A stretch of DNA of 64,000 nucleotides from Opisthorchis felineus (taxonomy: Eukaryota; Platyhelminthes; Trematoda; Opisthorchiida; Opisthorchiidae). Within the stretch, counting starts at the first letter, position 1, and every line of letters begins with the position of its first letter. The position numbers and the translations under genes were made by a program. The notes beneath the pieces are model-generated. The model saw only the letters and a list, made by a program, of their open reading frames with translations, did no database searches and was not told the origin of the DNA. Shown here one piece after another: positions 39,301 to 52,339 of this stretch. The stretch lies in contig SJOL01002939.1 in the NCBI GenBank assembly GCA_004794785.1, positions 319,115-383,114 on the forward strand. Reading direction: 5' to 3'.

Positions 39301-42300
39301 CAACAAAAATATGTTTCCAGAATTCAATTCATTCATTTAACTGTTTTTAACCAACTCTAGTTGTTTTGTAGGTTTGACCCCCTGATCTGAACGCACTTCG
39401 TGCGATGCGTGATTCAGTCTAAGTGATCACCAATGATATCCACAAATGAGGACTCACAGGGCACGTTTAGACAAGTCTTTCTTAAGTGGGTGGCTATATT
39501 TGGTGGAAACGCAGTTCTTCTTCAATCCCTAATGATGATGGTGCAATCTCGTTAGTTGAAATATATGCTAATATTTGGTGGCGGTTTCTCCATTTCACCC
39601 GCGCAAGTTGGCACCGAAGCCTTGTCTAGGTAGGGGTCGCAGAGATCAAACATCGCTTGAGAGGAAAGAGTCTTTCCCCGGTCAGACCAAGAAGTCCGAA
39701 TTCGAGGTGTGAATGACTTGCGCACAAGCATTTTAGCTAGGTTTTACGAATTACTGTGCTGATTTTGATTAAAGCACCAGGTAAACATTGCGGTTCTGTA
39801 GTGCTCCAATGAACCAAGGCCCATTTTTTTACCTCGATACAGCTAGTTATATGAAACTTCAGGGATATGGGTCTGCAATAAATCCAGGCGTCACGGGGCT
39901 AGTTAGACCCGTTTTTCGCGTTTATGAGGGCCATATACATGGTTAGGTCTGGTTAGGGATGTTCTTTTTCCTCAAACCATCATTTCAAGCAAGCGATCCG
40001 TCTGGGGGAACCATTATACAGGGTCATTATGCTTTCTTATCCCAAAGGGTTCTCCTAAGTTTTCAATAATCTGCCAAACTATGTTCTGTAAATGCATCTA
40101 TTCTATAAAACTAGTAAGGGTAAACTGACATCAGTGGTTATGGATGGAAAACTTGGTGGATTCATTGTCCCAATAACCTTCGGCTTTCTTGTAAGCAAGA
40201 TCCACACTTCTGTCGTAAAATTTCTCACTATGACAATCTGTGTTCTAGTGCAATTGGAGGGCGCTGTGTGCCTTTTATCCTTCTTGAACACACAACTACG
40301 GCCAAACTTTTCGAAGTCCATGTACGTTAAGAGTGCCGTATGTGGTTTCCTACTCTGAAGACTGAAAGCCTAGTTTAAAAATCCGCCGTTGTTAGAACGA
40401 CCAGCGGGTAGAAGAATCATTGTTACCATTTGTTGTTATTGGGTTTGGCACCACAGGCGAGAATTTTCCTGAAAAATATGGCTTCGGACAATAAGCAAAA
40501 AACTGAATCAAGGCTGGGAAGTATTTTGACTAGTCTGATGTTGGTAGAATCAGAATCACTATTCACAAAATGTTACGCTCTACTTAGCTCTAAACTACTA
40601 GGTTTGTGACTAATGCGATGCCACAAAATTGCAGGTGCGATGAATATCGTGATGAATGAACCTTAGTTGGTTTAAAGCGACGTTGTGGGGAAGACAAAAT
40701 TAATTCACCTAGCTAACCGTAAAACTGCTCCTGACAATCCCAGCGACTTGCTTAATACGACAAGCTGTCCAAAGTGGTAGAATTTCCTGCGTCGATCGAC
40801 AGATCTACGATTACACAACCTTTTGCACTCAGTGACGTAAGTCACACGACCAGGAATTTGTCTTCGGTCATGTTGCTCGTATCATGAGTGAGCAGGAAAC
40901 GCGCTGTCATTGGCACGCGTCTATCCATCTTGGTACATTCTTTATCATCCCGAATTCATCCCACTCCAACAGTTCGTCTGTTCCAGCATTTTCAGTTGTG
41001 ACTTGTTCAAAGTCGAACAAACCCAGTCACATGCACACAAACAAACAGACTTGCAGCTGTTGGGTCAAAGACGCGCATCAATCATAATCTGAATTGGCAA
41101 AACGAAGTTGACATTGCTGTCACCTTATTGAACGTGTTTGTTTCTCCGGAGGTGCCTGCACATGCATGCGTGAGCATAAAGTGACCTTGACTAACGCGCC
41201 GTTATTGATTTCCATATGATATTCTACTCCACGGAAACGTTTGAATTGGCCTGTGGATATATTCTGGCGGTGTGTTCAAAGATGCAGACAGCTAAGTTTG
41301 GTAGCTTAACTTTTAATTTCAAGGATGAAAACGTGCTCCATATAACTGTCGGGGTAAGAATTTGTAGAATGTTCTATAGGAACACTCAATAAAGCAGTGA
41401 CGCGAACCCAACCTAAATGATATCAACTCCAGTGAGATTGAAAAATATGAAGGGAGAGAATAAGGCTCCCTTGCAGCCGGTTGAGATAGCGATTCGAAAA
41501 CAGCTAACACATTTTACCTTTCAACCTTCCTCGATAAGCATCTTAGGATGTCGCAGAGTGAATCGGTAGAATTCTCATCAGAAAGCTAAAATGTCCCAAG
41601 GAGTGGCTTTCTCAAGTGAACGTAAACACAAGGCTAGAGTGCATCCAGGTGAAGTCTCCAGCAAGGCTGTGGTAGTTCGCGGTTGTTGGTACACGGACTG
41701 CGCTGCACGATGTGATTAATTGTGCAATGTAATGCAGTGCTATATATATATCTTGCACGATGTCTATAAAACGAGTCGAATAGGGGAATAGTACAAAGGC
41801 AGAGGAAAGAATCCGACAGCCTCCACGAATTTCCTGTTTGTTAGGTAGAGATGGTAGTGTAATTCACTCAGTGAAATGGACATCCTTTTTTATAGGTGAT
41901 ACTTAATTTAAATTGCGTTCAGTTCGTCCAGATCTTTTTCACCCTATGAATGGCAGATAGACCAAAGAAAGCGACTTAATAGAAGTACATTCCGTTCATA
42001 AACAAAGCTCGAAAACAACGTTTGGTGCCCTCGGCGATGTAATAATATTGCTACTAGAAGTATTTCTAACACTACTATTAACCAAGTCCAATACTAACAG
42101 TAATGATGATATTAATGAAATTATGTATTATATGTAATATAGCTAAACATTATATGTAAGCATGGTGCTTCACTTCTGTCAAACAGAACCCTTCACAATT
42201 AATAACTCATGCCTTTGAAAATCCTTCCGCTACCAAACCAAATTTGAGCATGCAGGAATCACTCAGCAACTTGAATAAACCTTGGGCTGTCATGGAAATA

Positions 42301-44149
42301 AATAATAAGACACTGATCAGCTGCAATAATGCTGAAGCTTCCCTTTACTCCGCCATGAAAATTTTTCCAGAAGGCGTTTTACTCCTGGCGTACTCTGTTA
42401 GTCGGGCCGTCCGCTATTGACTTTTTCAGTGCCGTCAGTTTCGACTGACTGAAGCGTCCACACAAAAGACAAAACTTCGAGCGCTTAGGTTAGGCTGGTT
42501 CCAACCAATGTTTGTTCGGCACGATAACTGATATGCTTGGATTATATGTGGGTTTCATGGCCGCAAAGTTCCAAAATGGCGTATTCTGGATACAGAAGTT
42601 GCGGTGTGTCCATTTAAGTAATGTCCACAGTGAGTAGTAGTGCCTTATCCCATCACTTAGTCCGGTTGTGGGATGGACCAACACCTAACGGCATCGCTGA
42701 CACCCGGGACAGATAGCCGACAGCATCATTTTGACGCTGACTAATATTACTGGCAAAGCAACCTGCACGTGTTTCATTGCAAAGGTGCTGAAGAAACAAC
42801 GAAATCTTACGCTTACGTTTGACTACCCAATATCCATGCCGAATTTCACAGAGGGAAGATGCACGACGCTATTTAGTATGCGTCTGACGAATTAACACGA
42901 AACTTTGGTTTTCCGACCACATGGTTTTTATCAGAAATGATCTTGACACCCAAAATGCTCTAGAATCACTGACTCCGAGTTATTCAGTGTTAGGCGACCC
43001 CTATCTGTTTAAGTTCCCGCTAGAAAGGGATGGTTTTTTCTGTTTCGTGATTGTCATTTTTAAAGAGGAATCACTGAAATTGCATAGCCTTCCTCTGGTT
43101 TCTTTATAGGGTGGAACAGCTCACTGGAAGACACTTTAAGGACAGTATCCCTCGAGGGAGGTCTTACGATTACTATTGATAATATTGTTGGTGGAAATAA
43201 CAGAAGTGCACTGTCATAGCGTAACGTTGTCGCTGATGTCGTGGAATATTTCGAAAAATATCTCATCTCCTGGATTAAAATGTAATTAAAAGGTGTATTC
43301 AGTATGCTAAGCAAATCTCTGAGACAGGATTTATCTGAAGTTGCAATCCGTAAAATCACTCACTTCAAGAAAACAATATGGTGCACTGCTACACAATGAA
43401 GTTAATTTCTTATGTATCATATGATGTGTTGACATATTCGCAGTAAACTACGAGGTTCAAAAACGCCAGTCTGATCGTTAGGTTAGAAGTGGCACGTGGT
43501 GTCTATTGGCTCGATAGGACTTTATCAGTCTTCACGAAAATCACAGACTGCAACCTGACACCGACGGGCAATTCGATACGACATTCAGGCTTTCTTGTTT
43601 CCTAATCCTTTGAGTCCCTTTTCATTCATTATTTGTGAGTCATCTTGCCCTCCCCTCCCATACACATTGGTATAAACCCACATACTCGAAGACTGATGGT
43701 TGATCCAGATAGGGAAGACGAAAAGGCATTCGGAAATGTGGCCTGAGGCTGATCAAGAGGTTTGATAGATGGAGAGGTTGGGAAAGAGACCAACAGGATC
43801 TAAGGTAAACAAACCGTCCAGACGGCTTCTGATGGATGTCCATAAGCATGCGCAACATCCAGTTCCATACCCATGCACATCTTTTGAAGCAGATGGGTTA
43901 AACTGGTTGTTCGTATCTCAGTTTGGCTCATGCTCAAACTAGCGCTTCGTCGCCCAATGAAAATACCAAAATCTTATGTGGCATGGATGTATCGGGTAAC
44001 TGCTACACACACTGGCGACAACCAAGTGTAAACTTTTAGCCAAGAGACATTTCTTGCAACGTAGTTGGAAATTAAAGTACTTTGCGAATTGCGTACAATT
44101 TTTGGTTCAAGCAGGGCATAATTTTTAATGGAGATTTTGTCTTGTAAGC

Positions 44150-44345
44150 AAGGCCAACCTATGGTGAAAAGCCAGGAAGCACTGTACAGCTGTTTCACCC
44201 TTATTGGCAATCACCAACAGTATGCATCTCTTGAAACTCCAAGGAGTCTCAACCCCACGATCTCCCCGCTAGTAGTCTGAACACTGGTCGGCAACTAATG
44301 GCTGATGAGCAGTGTGATTAGCTCGTACTTAGAAAGGCTCTACAT
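44150..44345. repeat. family 3 dispersed repeat, copy 2
   Basis: Counterpart of the 9.6 kb copy: GGTGAAAAGCCAGGAAGCAC, GCTGTTTC, CAATCACCAACAG, GGCTGATGAGCAGTGTGATT, AGCTCGTACTTAGA. Diverged, with small indels. Confidence 0.55.
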
Positions 44346-44940
44346 CACTTGGCCACACAGCACTACGCTGTGTCTAAATGGTCTAACACTAATAGGTAAA
44401 TTCCGAACCGACAGCAAAACATCAAAACTGAAGGTGTATTTGGCTCTGTATTAACACTTTCCTAGTGACGGGATATCTGCTTTCTCGTCGTCAAATCACG
44501 CAAGAGTTTTGTATTCAAACTGTAGCGTACATCTAACATTCCACCCTCAGTCAAACTATGGTACCGAAAATACAGTTTCAGCTGCATACAGGTTTTATCA
44601 CAAGGCCCACCCTATTTCCGACTGGCCGTTTCTGCGCTTACAAGAGTCTGATATTCGAATATTCAGAAAATAAAAGGTTCATTCATTAAGTAGACAATGA
44701 ATCAAAGCATAGCCTTCTTGAAATATCACGTTTCTGTCTTCCCTTTTATAAAACTGTTGAAAGTTAATCAATGAGTGATCTAGTTGCTGAACCGACATAC
44801 ATTTTTCGTCCGACTTAGCAACACAAGATTTATGCACTACAAAAACTTAACCATGTACCCATAGGTACTTCATTACCTTCAGTAATCTCATTCACTTTGT
44901 ATAATCACTGATTAGTTTTTTTTCGTGACATGAAATATGA

Positions 44941-44960
44941 CTCTGTCTCTCTCTCTCTCT
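44941..44960. repeat. CT microsatellite
   Basis: Imperfect CT run, followed by a tandem CTATACAACCA pair. Confidence 0.85.
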
Positions 44961-45581
44961 ATACAACCACTCTATACAACCAAGGACTTTTCCTCACATT
45001 TTCTGTTTCCAAAACGCGGAGTAGTTATTGGTTTTACCCAACCTTCAACGTGTTAGCTGGTTATTTACGTTCCCACCCAGTAACTTCAGCCTTGCGTTCT
45101 ATTACAGATTTTGTGGTACCACACTGTGGTACTACCGCTTGGCATCGTACCGCCAAAAGTTTCGCACATTAAAAGTTGTTGCAGTGTGTGCCGTAGATGC
45201 ACGCACCTTCCTAGTCCATCAACGATGTGGTGGACTGATGTACTGCTCTTAGGTGGATTCAGGTAGACCCATCTCGCTTAGTTAAGTAACATAGCTCACT
45301 CACTACTGTCAACCATGATTTTGAACGCCATGGTCATAAATTTGGAGCATCAGTGGGTGGGCAGATGACATCGTGCACGTAAAACGCAGCTTGGGTGTTG
45401 TTATTGGCTGGGTCAAACGGGTTGCCTCAGTGGCGCTTTGACATCTCTCAGCAAGCTCCGGAATCCTTTAGAAGTTTTACGGCCTTCCAAGGGAAATCTG
45501 ATAAAAAATTCCACTGAGGTAATACTGTTGGAAGCGAAAGGTGCGAGTTCGTCATGTAAAAAAGGTCTAGGTACCACAAGT

Positions 45582-45592
45582 ATATATATATA
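45582..45592. repeat. short TA microsatellite
   Basis: About five TA units, followed within 30 bp by a tandem pair of CAGTAAAGT. Confidence 0.7.
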
Positions 45593-45775
45593 TCGCTGTG
45601 TGATTTATCGCTGTCAGTAAAGTCAGTAAAGTCGCTTCATGACTTGAGATTATCCATTAGCTTAGGCTGCCATCAAATCCTGAATGATCCCAATTTGAAC
45701 TGCAGCAACGAACTGTCCAAAGCTGTTCATTTAGAAACACTTCATTCGTCGGTGGACAAAAAGTTGATTTATTTT

Positions 45776-46355
45776 GGAACATAGTGCTATGCTAGTAATT
45801 GTTCCTCTCGTTCAAACAACAGTGCACGAATTCAAGTCGCCTAGAATAGCCGCCTACAAACGTAAATTCGATCATTCCTGTGCGAAATGAACGTATATAG
45901 AGGTCGAAGGATAGACGAATGGACACATTTAGACCGAGAAGACGTTGAGTGACTGTGACAGACTGGTTAATTCATCGTCACCCAAAATGTCCTTCGGTCC
46001 CGGCTAGCTTAGCCACGCCGTGCGCGGTTAATTCAATTAAGCTGCAAAATGAACGACAGAAAATTTGAATAGATAGTTCGCCATCTGTTTGTGCGCGTGC
46101 AAGCTAACACGAACATACAATCTTTCACATTACGGCACAAACGTTTGTCCAGCATGCCAGTAGTTCCTGTATATTTGTATACAGAAAAATCAAAACTGCC
46201 TAGCTGGTAAACAATGCGGGCTGGATAGTCCTTCCAAGTGCTGAAACCCGGAGCTCTGTAGAGTAGCTGGACCTGGATGCTGAATATTCCTCTGATGGTG
46301 GTCGTAAACATGATGCTAATTACGCATTCAGTCCCAGGGGTTTGGCGAATAGTCC
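45776..46355 (+). repeat. left copy of ~580-bp direct duplication
   Basis: Nearly identical to 46547-47133. It differs by a few substitutions (for example TTCATCGTC against TTCGTCGTC) and lacks a 7-base CAAGTTC present in the right copy near 47017. It ends exactly at the N gap. Confidence 0.95.
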
Positions 46356-46546
46356 NNNNNNNNNNNNNNNNNNNNNNNNNNNNNNNNNNNNNNNNNNNNN
46401 NNNNNNNNNNNNNNNNNNNNNNNNNNNNNNNNNNNNNNNNNNNNNNNNNNNNNNNNNNNNNNNNNNNNNNNNNNNNNNNNNNNNNNNNNNNNNNNNNNNN
46501 NNNNNNNNNNNNNNNNNNNNNNNNNNNNNNNNNNNNNNNNNNNNNN
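46356..46546. other. assembly gap (191 N)
   Basis: A run of 191 N between two copies of the same sequence. Apparent open frames across it are meaningless. Confidence 0.99.
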
Positions 46547-47133
46547 GGAACATAGTGCTATGCTAGTAATTGTTCCTCTCGTTCAAACAACAGTGCACGA
46601 ATTCAAGTCGCCTAGAATAGCCGCCTACAAACGTAAATTCGATCATTCCTGTGCGAAATGAACGTATATAGAGGTCGAAGGATAGACGAATGGACACATT
46701 TAGACCGAGAAGACGTTGAGTGACTGTGACAGACTGGTTAATTCGTCGTCACCCAAAATGTCTTTCGGTCCCGGCTAGCTTAGCCACGCCGTGCGCGGTT
46801 AATTCAATTAAGCTGCAAAATGAACGACAGAAAATTTGAATAGATAGTTCGCCATCTGTTTGTGCGCGTGCAAGCGAACACGAACATACAATCTTTCACA
46901 TTACGGCACAAACGTTTGTCCAGCATGCCAGTAGTTCCTGTATATTTGTATACAGAAAAATCAAAACTGCCTAGCTGGTAAACAAAGCGGGCTGGATAGT
47001 CCTTCCAAGTGCTGAACAAGTTCACCCGGAGCTCTGTAGAGTAGCTGGACCTGGATGCTGAATATTCCTCTGATGGTGGTCGTAAACATGATGCTAATTA
47101 CGCATTCAGTCCCAGGGGTTTGGCGAATAGTCC
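46547..47133 (+). repeat. right copy of ~587-bp direct duplication
   Basis: Starts right after the N gap with the same GGAACATAGTGC as the left copy and ends at AATAGTCC, where the left copy was cut by the gap. It then continues into unique sequence. Confidence 0.95.
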
Positions 47134-47257
47134 ATCTTTTGTTGCTTAATGGATTATAAAATGGAGTAGCGAAGAACCTTTCAGAAATATACTTGAATTT
47201 ATTCATGGGGCCTACTTTCGTTTATCTGATTTCGCGAATGTGCTTTAATTGAAAAAA

Positions 47258-47345
47258 CGTTACTCACAAGCTTCAAGAAAACTCTTGGTCAGGTCACAAT
47301 CGGTTTCGGTCTTCGTGGAGTCAGCTTCATATCGTATTTGAAAAC
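47258..47345 (-). mobile_element. probable family 1 remnant
   Basis: The plus strand reads CGTTACTCACAAGCTTCAAG, then AAAACTC, ACAATCGGTTTCGGTCTTCG and a GAGTCAGCTTCAT stretch. On the minus strand this resembles CTGA, AGACCGAAACCGATTGTG. A similar piece, ACAATAGGCTTCGGTGCCCA, lies near 55037. Highly diverged. Confidence 0.35.
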
Positions 47346-48335
47346 AATATGGACGTCAGCCAGCTCACCGATGCTAGCCGGAAATGGTGGAGTTCGTTTT
47401 TCTACCTTCTTTCCTCGCAGAACGTGAACATTTAACCATAGGCGCAGAGTTGGCCGATAGACAGTGCTTATAATCACATGTTTTACAACGTTTAAGTGCA
47501 GCACACAGATTGCACGCAGTTCGTTAGGTTTCATATATTCACTGACCTCGAAGTTACTGTGACGACGCTCCTTCTGTCTTATTTTATCACTTAGTTGACG
47601 CCTAATCTAAGATGGTCTGCGCGAGGATTTTTGTTCGAATTTAAGAGTAACTCGTTGACAAAGGCCCATAAGCAGTTCAATTAGGCTCGGATATCAAATC
47701 GGTCGAAATTGGTCCAATCGATCATTGACATTTCTTGGCTCATTCCTTAAAAGTTCTCGCACCAGAAGAATTCTCGTGGATTGGTTGGGTACCTCAGCAA
47801 TACACCTCATAGCCAGCTGAACTGGAATACAAGATGGTCATTGATAAGAATCGACTGATGCGATATTAGAAGAAGTAGGCCAAAGTATACTTGTTTCAGC
47901 TGACTCCTCGCTTGTCCCTGTATTTTTCAACAAATGCCAGTTCAGTGTATTGTCAGGGATCAGCGAGTTAACCAGAGTTAGACATGGGCGTATGCATTGA
48001 CTTCCATCCTATAGTTGGAGCATATAGACCTCCAAGTCGTGTGGCACTGCGTGGCTTCATAGTTTTGTAACAAAAATGTTCACTGAAAAATAGTGTGTGT
48101 TAGAATACCCCAAATGCTGCTGGCTAGCTTGGAGGTTTAAGCCGGCCCCGGTACACACTCAATGCATACTCCCGTAAGAAATTCTGCGTACAACAATTCT
48201 GGTTTCAAAATTGTTCTTGAGAATTGGCTCCGGTTACAGCTGTTCCGTTTTGTATTTAAATCTGGTGTTTTCTCTTCCACTCGCTGTCTGACAGCATAAG
48301 ATAGTTTGGCTGGTGTGACCGTTCCGTTGTTGCGG

Positions 48336-48550
48336 AATGAGAGATTCGGTTGTAATTCAAGTAAGTCTCTTGATAAAACCAAATTGGTATGCAAATGAAT
48401 GTATTTGTGAAATTTCACTCACTTTGGTTCAAGTAAAATTTATGGATTACGGAAACTCGGGGGCTGCGCCTACTGATGAGCCCCAACAATGACGAAGCCG
48501 GCCGTGGCCCTCCGAAGAGTTTCCAGGAACTCTATAATTAGTATATTGCG
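48336..48550 (+). mobile_element. family 1 copy in tail-then-HHR order
   Basis: Begins with the tail motif GAGAGATTC (48339), continues through AAAACCAAATTGGTATGCAA and the GTGTATTT-like end, then a GGTTCAAGTA linker, the HHR (48468-48509), and finishes TTAGTATATTGCG. This order is permuted relative to the 19 kb copy, where the tail follows the HHR. Confidence 0.7.
48468..48509 (+). ncRNA. decayed hammerhead ribozyme with covarying stem III (family 1)
   Basis: Core CUGAUGA (48473-48479) and GAA (48494-48496) are kept. Stem II is eroded (CCCC against GAC). Stem III is GCCGGC instead of ACCGGU: both ends changed, so it remains self-complementary. One C is missing before the core, weakening stem I. 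Confidence 0.7.
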
Positions 48551-50802
48551 TCCAAAGAATCAGAGTAGTTTTAACAGTGAATTTACCAAACTTAGTGGGG
48601 ATCACCCCATAGCTCAACCTCAAATAAGCATGTCGCTAACACAATTTGGTGAAACTGAACTGCAATTTTATTAGGCTTGTGTAAGCCCAAGTGCCGGAGC
48701 GTCGCTACCTTATAGTGTATTGAAGGCTGGCAATAAAGCATTTCCAAATGAACTGTCCAGTTCAGTAAAGGAACCGTTGGCCACAGTAGACGTTGCAATG
48801 TTTGGTTAACCTGTATTGGTGTTAGTTATGAAGTAAACAAGTTCTTAACCAGGCCAATGTTGTTTGGGCGTGAAGTTGCAGCCTCCAGAGGGAGTTGAGT
48901 TTTCACTTTGCTAAACTTGGGATCAAGCGACTTTCATCTCCTGACGGTCACCCGTCAGGGGATCACCCGTCTATGTCAGTATTAGAAAATTATGCAGTGT
49001 CTTCTCAAAGCGGTAATAATCCTTCACGGAGACGATGCTGAAAACGGTTGTTAGATTTTATAAGGAAAGAAATTTGGTGTGACAGTCGCTAGTACACGAA
49101 CGGAAATTCTCTTTTTTTTTATTAACTCGCATGCCAGCTTGCGTTACTTAATTATCTTGGACCACTAATTCTCAGATGGAGCGACCGGAGGCAGTTCTGT
49201 TGTCCTCTCACAACTGCTTCAAATTTTTTGGAACTTGTTTGCTAACAAGAATTGGTTGACGGGGAGTGACAGCTGTCTTGTCCCAGTACAATCACAGAAT
49301 GCAGTCAGTTCCAAGGTATCGGTTGCCCGAAAACGTGCAAAATTAGCATCGTTATACGAAGCAACATAACAGCTGTCTTTCAACAATCGGTCGATAGCTG
49401 TATGTGACCAAAGTAGCTGTCAAAACATGACAGTCGTTCAACAGTCACTTTTGTCTCCTGTGGAAAACTTTTATTAAACCGATTGCATCAGCTTATCAAC
49501 TACTGTAACGGTTGAACTGTCATTGATTGAAAAGGGATCTTTGCTACATCTTGCAATGAATAAGTCAACCCAATTTAGTGGGACTAAGATGGTGCTTCTG
49601 GAAATTTAAGGTTTTTCTACCTGGAGTTTTGGAATCAAGTTACTTTGGAACTAGAACAATTCGAGCTAGAAGACTATGAATTCCTTAACAAGCGCACTGA
49701 TTTACTTGAGCCTTTTTTGACCATAGTGTCAGCAGTCAGGAATATCGATCTTTCTTTGGAACTGTCCGAAGCTTCACCCAACCGGGCAAGCTCAACCAGC
49801 AGAAAGTAGACGTTTCAGCCTTACTGATCAATGCATTAATTACCCATGCTATCATGTCAGCTCGGAAGAGAGGGCAAGAATGTTCGATGTTGTTTTCTTT
49901 GGGGTTCGTCTGCTTGTAGGCTGTTTTAGGTCTTGTTTTCATGCGCGTACACACACACGTTTCCTATCTGGTCTGACACGTGCAAATGAGCTGTCAAGTT
50001 ACTGCTTGATGGTATTTTTTCGTCAAGACTGAGCGTTTTTTCTCTGAATGTTTGAATGGAAGCAGACGCGCTACACCCCATTTGGGACGTAGACCAGCTT
50101 TGCGTATACTCTACCGAATATTAGTCGTGTGGCAAACCAGCTGGAAGGAAAAGGGACGGAGAAGTTTACAGGTTCCCAACAGTGTTTGTGTGTATGTGCA
50201 GACATCGTGAGTCACAAGCAGTGAAAGAACGTGGGTTTTGAACAAACTTTTGACAAGCATTGGGGGGACATGAAGCGATGCCTTCGCAGGATTAGAAACC
50301 AACCACCCACATCAACCTGAAGGCAAGCAACCTGCTGCTGACGCTGCAACGAACCATGATGCCTTTGGGTGTCAAGCAACGAGAATACCAAAGTCACGAT
50401 GTGGAGATGGAAATACAGCGAGTGTGAGAGAAACATTGGCGGCTAAATATCAGTTGATACAGAAAAGCAGCGACCATGGACACGACAACAACCACAGAAT
50501 CGCGAATAACGGCATTGGTTTTGTTGACAAGTTATAAGCATAGAAACCTCATTTCTCCGACCCGAAAGTTCATTGGTGAATTAACTTTTACAACAGCGCG
50601 TTTATGCCACTTCAAACAAAGCTGAAAAGTGGGTAGGCTTTTGAAATCTGCAAACTTCCGATATTACACAGTAAGGTTTATATAAGCTAACCTGATGTAT
50701 CGTAGAGTTAGACTGGTTGTCTAAACTGGAAAACAGGGGAGGAAGAATATTCCCATTCATGTGACAGAATCAAGGATCAACAATTCTTAAAACTTTACTT
50801 AC

Positions 50803-51691
50803 TACTGTCCTCAGAGTTCGCACGATCTCGAGACCTGGTGGTTACCCGATCATGTTCACCTCCGTCCCCATTTAACATTCGATCTCCTCTACGACTCCCG
50901 ATAGCAGTGTTGCCGTTTATCGTAGCAGTCGCATTAGCCAACTTTGCTTGTCGGATTCTTGAAGATGGTCGGTTTGGCACATATGGAGAATGGTTTGCAT
51001 GGTAGTCGATGAAATGAGTGTGCGATCCAGGTGAAGAAGGATGTGGTTGCGTGCCATTTGTTCTGTTGGGTTTGCAGAAGTAATTCGGATGTCCGTCTAC
51101 CAGCGCTGACGAGTGTTGATAAGAAAAGGGTTCTGATTCCGAATGCGATCCAGACGGGACCGAAGGCGGTGGTGGAGGTACCATCCCAGACCCACCAGTA
51201 GGTGAGCTGAGTTGGGTGGAACCGGAGGGACCAGGCAGAATAGGCGGTATGCCATACTGGGAGTAGGAATAAGGATAGTCGTAATGTGAAGGTACATGTG
51301 TCGAACCGGGATGATCTGCATAGTGGATGGAAGAGTCTAAGCGTGGCACGATTGACTGGAAAGGGTTGAATTCACTTCCTCGAATATATTGAGAGAAGTA
51401 CTGATTGTAGCAGTTGCTGGAAGTCATACTGGATCTCAAAGGTGGCGATAAGTCGTAAGTGCTTAGACTGCAACTGGCCTGTGTGGTATGAGACTGTTGA
51501 TAAGACTGTGTTGTACCGTAAAATGGTGGGGAGCTTTGGTTCAGTAAACTACTGGGTCGATCCCGTTGACCAGGTGTTGTGGAAGTCTGCGTGTTGGTAC
51601 TTGAATTAACCGCGTGCACGGGCGCACTGACCGGTATGCTTGAAACTGTCGACACGCTGTTGGTGCTGGAGTACCCAAGACCGTGATTTGT
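50803..51691 (-). CDS. Meis: Meis exon b: long Ser/Pro/Tyr-rich linker
   Basis: 889 nt encoding residues 153-448 plus the first base of codon 449. The acceptor is CCTTCCAG before ACA AAT CAC; the donor is GACAGTA then GTAAGT. The open frame runs a further 24 codons upstream into the intron, but the acceptor and phase 0 entry fit the join from exon a. The product is low complexity: Ser, Thr, Pro, Tyr, His and Asn dominate, with a poly-Pro patch (VPPPPPSVPSGS) about two thirds through and repeated YS/QYS patches. The final part turns charged (RRGDRMLNGDGGEHDRV then SRDRANSED). No domain is recognised; it should be disordered. In vertebrate MEIS the stretch between MEIS domain and homeodomain is far shorter, so this exon is a lineage-specific expansion. 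Confidence 0.93.
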
Positions 51692-52339
51692 CTGGAAGGA
51701 TGAGAAAATTTCATTAAATAAGACCTTTGTTGAGAAGATAAATGGATCGTCGAGGCTACACATGTGCAGTCGTATCCCATAAAGGTAATAACCAGTTTAC
51801 GCTCACATTATGATCATTAAAGATGTTATTGGTTTAATGACACTTTGGTGTATGGCTGATATTACCTTAAGCTCAAATAAGTTGCTTACTGGTTACTTGT
51901 GCCGAGGGAAAAGAAAGTATTTATCATTTAGGATAAGCAACACTCCGTGCCTTTCTCTGGCGTCTGCTCTGTCAAACCACCACCCGGTTGTACCACATAT
52001 TTCAACCCTTAGTATTCCAATTTATGATGTTATCACCAAATTTTGACTCTAAGGACTGATGAGCAGCGATGAGCTCATTCGTGTATTTCTGTTTAGCGGC
52101 AGATAAACGGCAGATTCCCCACAAAAATAATGAACATTATACTAACCGTACTTTTGAATTTGCCAAATATTCCCTAAGCTTCAATCAGTTCTATACGCGT
52201 CACTACTGCTGTGATTTCTGACTGAAATGTTCATGGACCTAACGGTTGAGACAGAGAGAGAGAAAGAGTGAGGAACGATCGATCCGAATAGGAAGAGAAT
52301 GTGGGCGAGTAAACGAGCGTAGCGAAACGTAAACCACAG

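Larger units (their letters stand above)
36307..50802 (-). other. Meis intron b-c
   Basis: 14496 nt, GTAAGT donor and TGTCAG acceptor, phase 1; the largest intron in the window. Contains a family 3 repeat (44150-44345), the duplicated segments either side of the N gap (45776-47133), family 1 remnants at 47258-47345 and 48336-48550, and CT and TA microsatellites. The stretch 36310-44150 shows nothing recognisable. Confidence 0.85.

Noticed and set aside
52056..52078. ACTGATGAGCAGCGATGAGC segment
   Set aside because: The internal GAGC/GCTC pairing is suggestive, but there is no GAA core strand and no cleavage site, so it is not a hammerhead.
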